DNA from: Methylolobus aquaticus
GTDB lineage: Bacteria; Pseudomonadota; Gammaproteobacteria; Methylococcales; Methylococcaceae
NCBI GenBank assembly: GCA_004168015.1
Contig: SEYW01000009.1
Span: 1 to 64,000, forward strand
DNA length: 64,000 nucleotides
Direction: 5' to 3'
Numbering within the stretch: position 1 is the first letter of the stretch; the number at the start of each line of letters is the position of its first letter. A program made the translations under genes and the position numbers. Below, piece by piece: positions 53,865 through 63,557 of this stretch. Below the pieces are notes generated by a model. The model was not told the DNA's origin. It saw only the letters and a program-made list of their open reading frames with translations, and did not search any database.

Positions 53865-56800
53865 TCAGCCCTCCTGAATCCAAAGCGCCACCGGAAATGC
53901 CGCGAAAATTTTCGCCGCCGGAACGCGGCCGGCTATCCGGATGCCGAAGCGCCGGCCCGTGAATACGTCCCGGAAGACGCCGAGCGCGGACCGCGGCCAG
54001 GGAATGAAGGTATCCGACCAGATCTCCGGATCGTTCAAGGTGCCGCCGCGCCCGAGCAGGCTGCGGGTCCAGCGCGGTACCGCGACCCAGATCATCCGCT
54101 GCTGGTACGTGCGGCTGAAGGCGCACACGTGGTGACTCCGCTGGCCTTCCACGAATACTGGCTGATAGTCGGCGTGCTTGAATAGCTCCGGGTAGCTCAG
54201 ACGGAGTCGAAGCGCGCGGCGCGTAACGTACAGTTTGATGCGCCCGTCTTCCATCAAGTCCTGCATCTGCGTCAGTCGAGGGCCGAGAGCATCCGATGAA
54301 AGGGCATCCCAGGACCGCTGCTCGTCGAGCAGATGCTGTCGCAGCGCGTAATCCACGCTGCGGCGATTGTCCGGATCGACCAGGCTGAAGTCCCACAGCT
54401 CCTGCCCCTGATAGATATCGGGCACGCCCGGTACGGTAAGTTTCAGCAGTAACTGGCTCAGGCTATTGAACAGCCCGGGACGGACAAGGCCGGCGACGAA
54501 CGACTCGAAATCCCGGCGGAAAGCGTCGGCTTCCGCACCGCACAGCAGTGACCCGAGGAAACCCAGGGTCGCCTCCTCATAGTCGTCATTCGGGTTCAAC
54601 CAGCTGGTAAAACGCTTGGCCTCCCGCATGGCCTTCAGGAGATATGCGTCGACGCGGCCCCGATAGTCCGGGAGCTTATCGACCTGCACACCCCCTAGCG
54701 GCCAGGTACCGACCAGGGTCTGGTAGATCAGATACTCGTCGCTGGGATGCGGTGCGGGATCCTGCGCGATGAGACGATGCAGCGGCCGATTCAATTCGCG
54801 CCAGCGGGTAACCCGATCCCGCCATTCATCACCCAGCTCCGACAGCACATTCAGCCGCGCACGCACGTCCTCGGAGCGCTTGGTGTCATGAGTCGAGGTT
54901 GCCAGCAGGCTGTGGGGCCAATGTTCCGCTCGCGACTGGTTGGTGCGATGGAAGTCCGCGACCGTGCACCCGAAGCGCCGAGGATCTCCGCCCACCTCGT
55001 TCAGCGAGACGAACCTATGGTATCGGTAGAACGCGGTGTCTTCGACGCCCTTGGCCATCACCGGACCGGTCAGTTGCTGGAAGCTCATCGCAAACGCAAC
55101 GGTGGCTGTCTGATAGGCCTCGGGCTTTCCCTCGGCTTGCCGCGCCAGCAGGACGTCCCGGATGAAATCGAACACGGAGATGTCGTCAGCGCGACTGCAT
55201 CGCTTCGCTCCGGCGACGGCACGCTCGATGGCCGCGATGTCAGATGCGGCAATATCCCGATCCCTGACATAGCTGCGGTACACCGGAAAGCAGCTGATGA
55301 TCTCCCGCAGGGCGTCCCGCAAGCTATTCAGCGTGAAGTCACGCGTCGTGCGGTCGGCCTCCGCGATGCGGCTCAGCTGGTTGGCCAATACGGTCAACTC
55401 GCTGGATAGTGCGACCCGAAGGATCATGCGCTTCGATCGATAGACCAATTGATCGAAATTGGTCTCGCCGTCCGCGAACACCGCCCACAGATCGGAGAAG
55501 GCGGCTTCCCCACCGGGGCAGATGAACAGCTCGTTGAGCTGACGCAGGAAGTCGTAGCCCGTCGTGCCGTGCACTGGCCACGTCGCGGGCAGCGGTTCGT
55601 CGCACGCCAGTATCTTCTCGGCGACCACGAAGAACCTTGGGATAGAAGCCTCGGCACCTTCAGCCCCTTGCCCCGCGGCCTCGGGCGCACCCGCCAACTC
55701 CGCGATACGGTGTTGCAGAGTCTCAAGATAGCCCTGCGGGTCATAAAGACCGTCGGGGTGATCGATGCGCAGTCCCGAAACCTTGCCGCCGGCGATCAGG
55801 TTCAGAACGAAACGATGGGTCGCGTCGAAGACCGCCCCGTGTTCCGTGCACAGACCCGCGAGATCATTGATGTCGAAAAACCGACGGTAGTTGATGTCGT
55901 CGGCCGCGACACGCCAGTAGGCGAGTCGATAGGCCTGCCTTTCCAACAGCTCGTGCATCAGTTCGAAACTGGCGGGAACGCCCGGGATACCGTTTAAAAG
56001 CTTCAGGTTGCGCCCAATGAACTGGGCGATGTCTGGGCTGGCCCGACATAAGGCGGCCAGATGGCGCTTGTGCACTTCCTTGTCGCGATGCCGCTCTTCG
56101 CGTGCTCCCGGCGACAGCTCCGAACGCGCCGGCAAATGCCCGAAAGCAGTGATCAGGCTCTGCAGTTCGATCAGCGGGCGGTGCTCCACACCGACTGCAG
56201 CCTCCAGTTGGTCGAGGCGGTAACCCAGAATCACCGGATATTCGCGGGGATCGACCGGAAAGCGATGCTCGCCATACAGGAAGTCGAAGTGCCCTGTTTC
56301 GCCATCGAAGGCCAACTGAATCTCACCGGCTTCCAGGGCGATGCCGTAGGGTGAACCCAGGGCCGGCAACAGCACCTTGCCCCTAAGATTCTCGCTGATC
56401 GGCGACCATTCGATGTCGAAGAAATTCGCGAAATCGGACGCCGGACCATTTTCCAGCACATCCATCCACCACCGGTTGTCACTTCCCATGACCCCCATAT
56501 GGTTCGGCACCAGATCGATGATCTGCCCCATACCGAAACGATCGAGTTCGGAAAGAAAATGTTCGAATTCCTTGGGACTCCCGATCTCCGGATTGACTGC
56601 GCCATGATCGACGATGTCATAGCCGTGGCGACTCCCGGGACGGGCTTTCAGATACGGCGAGGCATAACAATGGCTGATGCCGATCTCACTGAGATAAGGC
56701 AACAATTCGGCCGCCTGCCGAAACGTGAAGTCACGATTGAATTGGAGGCGGTAGGTAGCCTCGGGAATGCTGTACCGGACTCGCGGCGACGCGGACGCCT

Positions 56801-59009
56801 GCGGCTGGTGTGATACGCGGGCCGATCTGTCCAGCTCGCTGAACACCGTCGCCAGCGCGTCGAACTGGGCCTCCTTGCGCCAGTCGTCCAGATCCAGGCG
56901 CAACTTGCGTCGCCAGTTGGGGTAATCGGGTGGGGCCCCGGGCAGAAATGCCCGCTCGCGTTGACTGAACAGGTCTTCGGGATTGACGAGGAGCGCGGCG
57001 GCGGGGAATTCCGCCAACAGCCGGTAGACGGCGCGCACCAGGGCGGGCGTCATATCCGGTGCCGAGATCGGATCGAGGGTGATATCCGGTGGCAGCAGCC
57101 GTCTTTCGTCGAGGCGGGCCAGCAGCCGGGCCCGCTGCAGCGCGCGTGCGCTGATCTCTTGTACGCGGGCGGCATCGTCCTGAAAAAGCCCGAGCGATCC
57201 AAGCTCATCCAGATCGGTCCCCAGCCAGAATCCGCACAGCGGTGGCTCGCCCGGCAGCGCAGTGGCGATCATCTGGTTAGTCGGGTGATCGCGCTGGACT
57301 TCCGGTTCACCTCGCCGCAACTCACCGAGCAGCGATCCGACGGTCAGGTATCCGCGGTCCTGCAACTCGGCAACGGCCGCCGAGTACTGGAGGCCGCCGC
57401 CGACGCAGACCAGGCACTGGTTACGGTGGCTTTCGAGAGCGATGATGCCGAGCAGTTCGCGCGAGGGCTGAATCACGTACGTGCCGCCGGGACGGTCGGA
57501 AGCGACCGGGCTGTAATACTGCCGAAACAGGTCGTCGCCCGGATGGAGCAACAGGGCCCCACAGTGCCGCATGGCGTTCCTCAACGCCGCGATGAAGGGA
57601 ACGTAGGCCTGCTCCCGAAGAACCTCAGGGTGAACCGGGGCGGATTCCCCGGCGGTTTCCTCCGCACCCGCCGCATCGGCAGGGAGACCCAAGCGCAGTC
57701 GGGCCGCGTACAAGGACGGTGACGCCCAGGCCTCGGCACCGCATGCGGCGGGACGGAGCGAGAAGTCCAGCGACAAACCGACGCCCAATCCCTGCTGCAG
57801 ACAGCGGCGACCCACCGCTTCGAGTTGCAGGTCGGCTTGCCAGTACAGATAAGCGAAAAACTCCACCCGCTCCCTGTTCGCTTCGGCAAAGGCCTTCACT
57901 TCCGACGAATCGGCCCGGCGATACGCATCGAGCCAGGCTGCCAGCGCCGGGCCTGCTTCGCCGTCCCGGGCCCAGTGCTCGGACAAAGCATCGAATACGC
58001 ACTGCCGCTCGAGTTCCACACCCGCGTTGTCCTGAAAAGTACGAAACGCTTCCGATCGGTCCATCCCGCGCCGGTCACGGCTTTCCCGAAAATGAGCGAA
58101 CAAGGCCTCCAGCACCTCCAGCTTCGCTTTCATGACGCTGCGGTAGTCGACCAGATCGGCACCGCGCAACGCGCGGAGCCGAGCCTGAAACTCCGGAGCG
58201 AAGACCGCCATGCGCGCGGCTTCGCAATCGGCAAATTCGGCCACGGCCTCGACGTCCACGTAGAGGAAGTTCGTCACTAGGCGACTGGACGGCTGGAATG
58301 GATCGCAGCGCTCGGGGTCGCCCGGCCAAAGCGCATGCAAGGGCGTGACGGAAACCAGGTCGGCGCCCTTTTCAGCCGCGAAGTCAACCAGACTCGACAG
58401 ATCGGTGAAGTCCCCCACGCCCCAGTTTCTGCTGGATCTCACGCTGTACAGGGGGACGCTCACGCCCCAGATCCGTCTGGCGTCCTGTAATGCGGCCGGA
58501 CGATATGCCTTCTCCGGCACGACGATCAGGGACTGCGTGGCTCTCGGCTCTCCGCCCTGTAGCGCAACGCAGACGCGATGGTAGCCGCACGGCGGCATGT
58601 GCGGCAGGCCCAGTTCCATGCAGAGATAGTCCACACCATCGATCGAACGTTGGGCCAAACGTGGCAAGCTGGCTGCGATGCAGCGGCCGCTGAAGCGCTC
58701 CCCAGACTCCAGATCGAGGGTCCAGTCCAGCGCTGTGCCTTGCAGGCTAGCCGCGAGGCTGATCGGAATCGTGCAGGCCGGGTCGCCAACAGATTGCACG
58801 CGAACGATATCCACCAGCCGCAGCCAGGACCGATTCTCCCAGGTCTCGCAAACCTCCCGCAGTTCGGCATCGCCCTCGGCCGAAAATCCCATTGCCGTGA
58901 GTACCGCTCGCTTGATCTCGTCCGCGACCGGCACCGTTTCGCCCGGCGAACCTGCCAGCTCCGTCGCGACGCCGGCCAGGGCGCACAGCCGGTCCAGATC
59001 GCTGCTCAT
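53865..59009 (-). CDS. treY: Fused MalQ-like (inactive?) and maltooligosyltrehalose synthase
   Basis: A 1714-residue two-domain protein. Residues about 1-735 have the fold of 4-alpha-glucanotransferase (YSVRSSRNWGVGDFTDL), but the three GH77 catalytic sites look lost: LRIDH is LLLHP (His489), GEDLG is VGGGL (Gly537), and THDLP is LPGEPP (near 585). From about 745 (IPEATYRLQFNRDF) runs a complete TreY, with LRIDHPDG, VVAEKIL and STHDTKR intact; TreY turns the reducing end of maltodextrins into trehalosyl. The ATG overlaps the treZ stop (ATGA). Confidence 0.88.
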   Translation of the reverse strand: MSSDLDRLCALAGVATELAGSPGETVPVADEIKRAVLTAMGFSAEGDAELREVCETWENRSWLRLVDIVRVQSVGDPACTIPISLAASLQGTALDWTLDLESGERFSGRCIAASLPRLAQRSIDGVDYLCMELGLPHMPPCGYHRVCVALQGGEPRATQSLIVVPEKAYRPAALQDARRIWGVSVPLYSVRSSRNWGVGDFTDLSSLVDFAAEKGADLVSVTPLHALWPGDPERCDPFQPSSRLVTNFLYVDVEAVAEFADCEAARMAVFAPEFQARLRALRGADLVDYRSVMKAKLEVLEALFAHFRESRDRRGMDRSEAFRTFQDNAGVELERQCVFDALSEHWARDGEAGPALAAWLDAYRRADSSEVKAFAEANRERVEFFAYLYWQADLQLEAVGRRCLQQGLGVGLSLDFSLRPAACGAEAWASPSLYAARLRLGLPADAAGAEETAGESAPVHPEVLREQAYVPFIAALRNAMRHCGALLLHPGDDLFRQYYSPVASDRPGGTYVIQPSRELLGIIALESHRNQCLVCVGGGLQYSAAVAELQDRGYLTVGSLLGELRRGEPEVQRDHPTNQMIATALPGEPPLCGFWLGTDLDELGSLGLFQDDAARVQEISARALQRARLLARLDERRLLPPDITLDPISAPDMTPALVRAVYRLLAEFPAAALLVNPEDLFSQRERAFLPGAPPDYPNWRRKLRLDLDDWRKEAQFDALATVFSELDRSARVSHQPQASASPRVRYSIPEATYRLQFNRDFTFRQAAELLPYLSEIGISHCYASPYLKARPGSRHGYDIVDHGAVNPEIGSPKEFEHFLSELDRFGMGQIIDLVPNHMGVMGSDNRWWMDVLENGPASDFANFFDIEWSPISENLRGKVLLPALGSPYGIALEAGEIQLAFDGETGHFDFLYGEHRFPVDPREYPVILGYRLDQLEAAVGVEHRPLIELQSLITAFGHLPARSELSPGAREERHRDKEVHKRHLAALCRASPDIAQFIGRNLKLLNGIPGVPASFELMHELLERQAYRLAYWRVAADDINYRRFFDINDLAGLCTEHGAVFDATHRFVLNLIAGGKVSGLRIDHPDGLYDPQGYLETLQHRIAELAGAPEAAGQGAEGAEASIPRFFVVAEKILACDEPLPATWPVHGTTGYDFLRQLNELFICPGGEAAFSDLWAVFADGETNFDQLVYRSKRMILRVALSSELTVLANQLSRIAEADRTTRDFTLNSLRDALREIISCFPVYRSYVRDRDIAASDIAAIERAVAGAKRCSRADDISVFDFIRDVLLARQAEGKPEAYQTATVAFAMSFQQLTGPVMAKGVEDTAFYRYHRFVSLNEVGGDPRRFGCTVADFHRTNQSRAEHWPHSLLATSTHDTKRSEDVRARLNVLSELGDEWRDRVTRWRELNRPLHRLIAQDPAPHPSDEYLIYQTLVGTWPLGGVQVDKLPDYRGRVDAYLLKAMREAKRFTSWLNPNDDYEEATLGFLGSLLCGAEADAFRRDFESFVAGLVRPGLFNSLSQLLLKLTVPGVPDIYQGQELWDFSLVDPDNRRSVDYALRQHLLDEQRSWDALSSDALGPRLTQMQDLMEDGRIKLYVTRRALRLRLSYPELFKHADYQPVFVEGQRSHHVCAFSRTYQQRMIWVAVPRWTRSLLGRGGTLNDPEIWSDTFIPWPRSALGVFRDVFTGRRFGIRIAGRVPAAKIFAAFPVALWIQEG

Positions 59010-60856
59010 GGTCCGCCCCCGGGCTCGCCGTCGGACAGAAACCACGCGGTGGACCATGCCGGCAAGATGCCCCGCTTGAGGGCTCCGGCGACGTCATCGT
59101 CGCTGGCGGCAATGAGCTTGCCTGGGGGGCGCCGAACGCCGGTCAGGTCTTTCGCCCCGAGATGACTGCACAGGGTCAGGCGCTCGCGAGCCCCAAGCTT
59201 CCAGATGACCATCAGCCCCGCGTCGCCAAGCGTTTGATAATGGGCTCGTCCCGGAACAAGCTCACTCAAGTGAGGGGCGACGAAGGTCCGGCGGAGTTCC
59301 AGCAGATGGCGGTAGAACATCAGCCATGCCGCCGATTCGGGCTGACACAGCGCAGTCCAGTCCAGCTTTGACGCAGCAAAGGTGGCGGGATCGCAAGGAT
59401 CGGGAATCAGGCGACGGGCCGCCGGGTCGGAAAACCGGTTAACAGACCGGAATTCGCTCCGCCGCCCCGCCGTCACCGCAGCGGCGAACTCTGGCCCGAA
59501 ATCACAAAAAAAGCGAAACGGCCGGGTACAGGCGAAATCCTCCCCCATGAACAGCAGCGGCGGCGACGGCGCCAGCAATGACAAGGTTAGAGCCGCGCGC
59601 AGGGGACGTGGGTCGATCAGTACGCTTAGCCGCTCGCCGAACGCCCGGTTGCCGATCTGGTCATGGTTCTGCAGGAAGCCGATAAAGGCCGTGGGCGGCA
59701 AATGCCGGCTCGGTTCGCCCCGTTTGCGTCCGCCACGATAAGCTGATGCTTCGCCCTGATAGCTGAAGCCCTCGGCCAGGGCTCGCCCCAGATGAGTGGC
59801 AGGGGCATCCGCGTAGTCTTCGTAGTAGCTCTCGGTTTCGCTTGTCAGCAGACAGTGCAACGCATGATGGACGTCGTCGTTCCATTGGGCCGTGTACCAG
59901 CGCGGCGAACCATTCATGTTGCGCTCCAGATAGCGCGCCGCATTGTCATCGTTTTCGAGAATAAGGTGGATCGGGCGGGTGCGTCCGGGCCCATCTCGTA
60001 CGCGTTCAGCGAGTTCCACGAGGATATCGGGTACGGACCGATCGGCGATGGTGTGTACGGCATCGAGCCGCAAACCGTCGAAGTGATACTCCTCCAGCCA
60101 AAACAGGGCGTTGTGGATAAAGAACTCACGAACCGGGCGGCTTGCCGTTCCATCGAAATTGATCGCACTCCCCCACGGTGTCACGCGCGTCGCGTCGAAG
60201 AACGGCTTGGCATAGACGTACAGGTAGTTTCCTTCCGGTCCGAAATGGTTGTAGACAACGTCCAAGAATACGCTGAGACCTTTGCCGTGAGCGGCCTGGA
60301 CGAGTCGCTTCAAATCGTCGGGCGACCCGTAGCGGCTGTCGGGCGCAAATGCCAGCACGCCGTCGTAGCCCCAGTTCGCCCGGCCCGGGAAATCGGCCAC
60401 GGGCATCAGACTGATCGCCGAAACGCCCAGCATGGCCAGGTGGTCGAGCTTCAGCATCGCCGCGCCGAAGGTGCCCTCCGGCGTGAAGGCGCCAACATGC
60501 AACTCGTAGATGACCGCTTCTTCCCACGGTCGTCCGGACCACTGATCGTCTTCCCAACGGAAGCTGCGCGGATCGACCACCAGGCTGGGTCCGTGGACGT
60601 CATCGGGGTTGTAACGGCTGGCCGGATCCGGCACCTCCAGACCGTTCTCCAGACGGAACCGATAGCGACTCCCCGCACGAGCGTTCCGGCTGACGAGCTC
60701 GAACCAGCCGTCGCGTAACGCATGCATGCGTTCGGCGGCGTCGGGTCGATCCCCGATACACAGTTCGACGCGCCGCGCATTCGGCGCCCAAAGCCGGAAA
60801 CGCACCCCGGTCGCCATCACCTCCGCGCCAAACGGCATGGCATGACTCCGCATCAT
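59006..60856 (-). CDS. treZ: Maltooligosyltrehalose trehalohydrolase
   Basis: GH13 enzyme of 616 residues that releases trehalose from the product of TreY. The N-terminal CBM48-like domain (VRFRLWAPNARRVEL) is followed by the barrel with catalytic FDGLRLDAVH (Asp), LILENDD (Glu) and GFLQNHDQIGNRA (Asp). Start ATG 60856 follows GGAGGGGCGGCC. A 4-bp overlap joins it to the MalQ-TreY gene, so both steps of trehalose formation from glycogen are made together. Confidence 0.95.
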   Translation of the reverse strand: MMRSHAMPFGAEVMATGVRFRLWAPNARRVELCIGDRPDAAERMHALRDGWFELVSRNARAGSRYRFRLENGLEVPDPASRYNPDDVHGPSLVVDPRSFRWEDDQWSGRPWEEAVIYELHVGAFTPEGTFGAAMLKLDHLAMLGVSAISLMPVADFPGRANWGYDGVLAFAPDSRYGSPDDLKRLVQAAHGKGLSVFLDVVYNHFGPEGNYLYVYAKPFFDATRVTPWGSAINFDGTASRPVREFFIHNALFWLEEYHFDGLRLDAVHTIADRSVPDILVELAERVRDGPGRTRPIHLILENDDNAARYLERNMNGSPRWYTAQWNDDVHHALHCLLTSETESYYEDYADAPATHLGRALAEGFSYQGEASAYRGGRKRGEPSRHLPPTAFIGFLQNHDQIGNRAFGERLSVLIDPRPLRAALTLSLLAPSPPLLFMGEDFACTRPFRFFCDFGPEFAAAVTAGRRSEFRSVNRFSDPAARRLIPDPCDPATFAASKLDWTALCQPESAAWLMFYRHLLELRRTFVAPHLSELVPGRAHYQTLGDAGLMVIWKLGARERLTLCSHLGAKDLTGVRRPPGKLIAASDDDVAGALKRGILPAWSTAWFLSDGEPGGGP

Positions 60857-60904
60857 GGCCGCCCCTCCGCAATGTCCGGAGCGTAAGCCACTACCGTTGT
60901 CACA

Positions 60905-62146
60905 TCAGGAGAGCTCGATCCGATCTTCCGCGCCATGTGTCAAGCCCAAAATCAGCGTCAAGTAGTCGCGCAGATGGCGGGTGATCAGAAAGTTGTCGCG
61001 GACGAAATCGCGTGCCTTCTGACCCATCTCCGACCGTTTAGCGCGATCTCGCAGCAGATACCGCATACGTAGCGCTGCTCCCTCCGGCGTACTGACCAGA
61101 AATCCGGTGTGGTAGTCGACGACTTGCAGCCGGATACCCCCGGTATCGCCTCCGATGACCGGCTTTCCCTTCCACATCGCCTCGGTGACGGTCAGGCCGA
61201 ACCCCTCACGCAACGATTTCTGCACGACGACATCAGCTGCCCGCTGCAAGGCATTGATCGTGCGATGGGCGTCGGGGGGCAGATGCAGGACATGCAGATC
61301 GGGATCGCCTTCGGCCAGCTGCCGAACCTCGGCGAGCACCACTTCGCCGTCAGGATCATCGGTGGCGCTGCCGCCGGCAAGTACGAGTTGCAACGCGGGA
61401 ACGAAAGTCTTGGCCAGGCGGTAGCCGTGGATCACACCTACGGGGTCCTTGAAGCGATCGAAGCGGGAGACCTGCAGCACGATCGGGCGATCCCGGTCGA
61501 TCGCGAAGCGCTCCAGCGCGGCCACGATCTCATGATCGGGGAGGTCGACATTTTTCTGCGCCAGCGGATCAATGCTCGGCGGGATGATGTATTGGACGTG
61601 CGGCAATGGTTGGGCAAACGACGGCAACGAGAAGATGCTGGCATCGTAGAGGCTGATGAAATCGCGCAAATAGCGCCATACCGGGCGATACGGGCGATGG
61701 ATGTCGATATGACAGCGCCAGATCCATCGGCCCTTCCGATCCGGGAACAGTTTGAGCAGAGGAGCCGGCTGCGGATCATGGATGAAGACGACGTCTGCCT
61801 CCCGGAGTATGGGGCCGAGCTGCTCGGCGTTGACGGCATTGGTATCCTCGAAAATGCGCAAGAGGCCGGGGTCCACGGACACCGCGACCCCTTGCAGGGC
61901 GTCGTGGAAACTCTTGGTACAGCGATAGAACTCCGGAGTGCCGGAAATGACTTCCCAGCGGGTGTCGATGCCCAGCTCCCGTGTCAACGGAACCAGTTTC
62001 TCGAGAATCTCGGCGACGCCTCCGCCGAGACGCGTCGAATTGACATGCACGACCCTGAGCCCACTCAACGAATCAGCCACCTGAAAAAGCTGTTCGATCA
62101 CATCGCGTCCAACCACCTGCGCATACGTATCCAGAAGACTACTCAC
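60905..62146 (-). CDS. Trehalose-synthase-type glycosyltransferase (TreT-like, GT4)
   Basis: A 413-residue GT4 protein. GLRVVHVNSTRLGGGVAEIL and WRCHIDIHRP at the N-terminus and KSLREGFGLTVTEAMWKGKPVIGG near the C-terminus match TreT, which makes trehalose from glucose and NDP-glucose. The start is GTG 62146 with GAGGTGATCT before it, overlapping the upstream gene by 8 bp. A trehalose phosphorylase/TreP-like activity cannot be excluded. Confidence 0.87.
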   Translation of the reverse strand: MSSLLDTYAQVVGRDVIEQLFQVADSLSGLRVVHVNSTRLGGGVAEILEKLVPLTRELGIDTRWEVISGTPEFYRCTKSFHDALQGVAVSVDPGLLRIFEDTNAVNAEQLGPILREADVVFIHDPQPAPLLKLFPDRKGRWIWRCHIDIHRPYRPVWRYLRDFISLYDASIFSLPSFAQPLPHVQYIIPPSIDPLAQKNVDLPDHEIVAALERFAIDRDRPIVLQVSRFDRFKDPVGVIHGYRLAKTFVPALQLVLAGGSATDDPDGEVVLAEVRQLAEGDPDLHVLHLPPDAHRTINALQRAADVVVQKSLREGFGLTVTEAMWKGKPVIGGDTGGIRLQVVDYHTGFLVSTPEGAALRMRYLLRDRAKRSEMGQKARDFVRDNFLITRHLRDYLTLILGLTHGAEDRIELS

Positions 62147-62819
62147 AGATCACCTCGCAGAGGCACTCTTGGAAGCGATCGGCGAGTTCGTTGCGGAGTT
62201 CCGAAAGCGACGTGAAATAAGGTTCGACGGACCCCAGGAGCTCTGTCATCACCGCGTACGCCTCGCCGAAGGACGCCAGCCAACTGCTGAAATCGTCCTT
62301 GCGACTGTCGTTACGCCCGCGAGCATCGATGAAGTGGTAGAACAAACTGCCCAGGGAAAGCTGACTGATCCGGCTTGCCAGATCCTCGGGCAAGAGCAGT
62401 TGCTGGCCCGTCTGAAAAACGACGATCTGTGATCGAATGAACTCGAATTGCTGATCCGGCTGCGCCCAGGCCAGCACTTCTCGCTCGTCCAGGCGTTCCT
62501 CGATGACCTCGATGAGTTCCTGACGCAGATCGCCCAGGCTTCCGAAGGCGGTGGGATCGACGACGCTCAGGCGCTCCGCGAGCGTCTTGTCATGAATGGA
62601 GCGGTTCGCCCAGGTCGCGAAGTCATTGTTGTACTCGCGAGCTTCGAAGCGTGGATGCAGCAAGCCACCCCAGAAGTGGTAGTAGACGCATCCGAGGTGG
62701 ATGCTGACCAGCTGTTCGCGCAACTCCTTGAGATTCTGTGCCCGCTTGCCGGTCGCAATCATCAGCAACGCGCAGTCCTTGACGACGAATGGGACCGGTC
62801 CGGGTTGTGCCATCACCAT
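62139..62819 (-). CDS. DUF5752 family protein, first gene of the trehalose operon
   Basis: A 226-residue protein that I assign to DUF5752: FVVKDCALLMIATGKRAQNL and LGCVYYHFWGGLLHPRFE, with a second similar half LSLGSLFYHFIDARGRN, so it looks like an internal duplication. ATG 62819 follows AGGAGCGCTTGG. Such genes tend to accompany TreT-like glycosyltransferases; the function is unknown. Confidence 0.75.
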   Translation of the reverse strand: MVMAQPGPVPFVVKDCALLMIATGKRAQNLKELREQLVSIHLGCVYYHFWGGLLHPRFEAREYNNDFATWANRSIHDKTLAERLSVVDPTAFGSLGDLRQELIEVIEERLDEREVLAWAQPDQQFEFIRSQIVVFQTGQQLLLPEDLASRISQLSLGSLFYHFIDARGRNDSRKDDFSSWLASFGEAYAVMTELLGSVEPYFTSLSELRNELADRFQECLCEVICE

Positions 62820-63128
62820 CCAAGCGCTCCTGATATCCGGACTAAGACGATGACTGCGCTCGATCGCACAGTGCTCCGGTACTCGGCCCGCCAGCGTTAG
62901 TCGCCTCTCCTCGCAGGAGGCCTTGAGCTACGGAGTCGTTTCTGACCTCTTGCTTCGGGTAGAGCCCCGAGTCGTTCTCCCTCCATCCTCCTGATCGTCA
63001 GGACGCGCCGACGAAGGCGCCGCCCTTCGCGCGTGACCGCCCTGGTCGTAGCGATGCGCACGTGCCATGGAAGAACAGTCCTCGGTGCGTCCGGACGCTG
63101 CACGCCGGCTTTCCTGCAGAGCGCTCGA
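62820..63128. other. Intergenic region upstream of the trehalose operon
   Basis: About 310 bp. A GCCTC...GAGGC type inverted repeat lies near 62905-62925. The operon promoter should be here, but no clear -35/-10 pair is visible. No gene seen. Confidence 0.4.
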
Positions 63129-63557
63129 TCAGCGGTCCGTCGGTTCGCCGGGAAATGCAAAGACCAGGTCTGCTCCACCCCGTCCGGAACCCAGCGCGAC
63201 TTTGTGAGTGATCTCGCGTCCTCCCCGTTCGGCCGCGACGACGTAGCTGCCCGGCTTCAGCCGCAGGAACATGTGGGGCCCGTCAGTTCCTGCGTCGAGC
63301 ACAGTCCTGCCTGTGGCATCGTCGATCCGGACTTGCACATTCGCCACATAGGCACCGGACCCTCGAACGGCGAACAGCAAATGCAGGTTGTATTCGCTAC
63401 GGACGCTACGAAGATAGCTTTGCTCTTCCTTGCCGACACCACCGGTGATGTAGGTCACAGCCCCCTGCGTCTGTTCCTTGAGGACGGCATGCCCCGCCAC
63501 TGCGACGCCGCTCAGACACAGCAGGAACCACATGATCGACGACAATAGCGGTTTCAT
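63129..63557 (-). CDS. Secreted protein of unknown function
   Basis: A 142-residue protein with an N-terminal signal peptide (MKPLLSSIMWFLLCLSGVAVAGHA, cleavage near residue 22). The mature part reads like a small beta-sandwich: VQVRIDDATGRTVLDA and LRLKPGSYVVAAERGGRE recall carboxypeptidase-regulatory-like domains. It is probably periplasmic. It is separated from the trehalose operon by about 310 bp. Conserved function not known. Confidence 0.6.
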   Translation of the reverse strand: MKPLLSSIMWFLLCLSGVAVAGHAVLKEQTQGAVTYITGGVGKEEQSYLRSVRSEYNLHLLFAVRGSGAYVANVQVRIDDATGRTVLDAGTDGPHMFLRLKPGSYVVAAERGGREITHKVALGSGRGGADLVFAFPGEPTDR

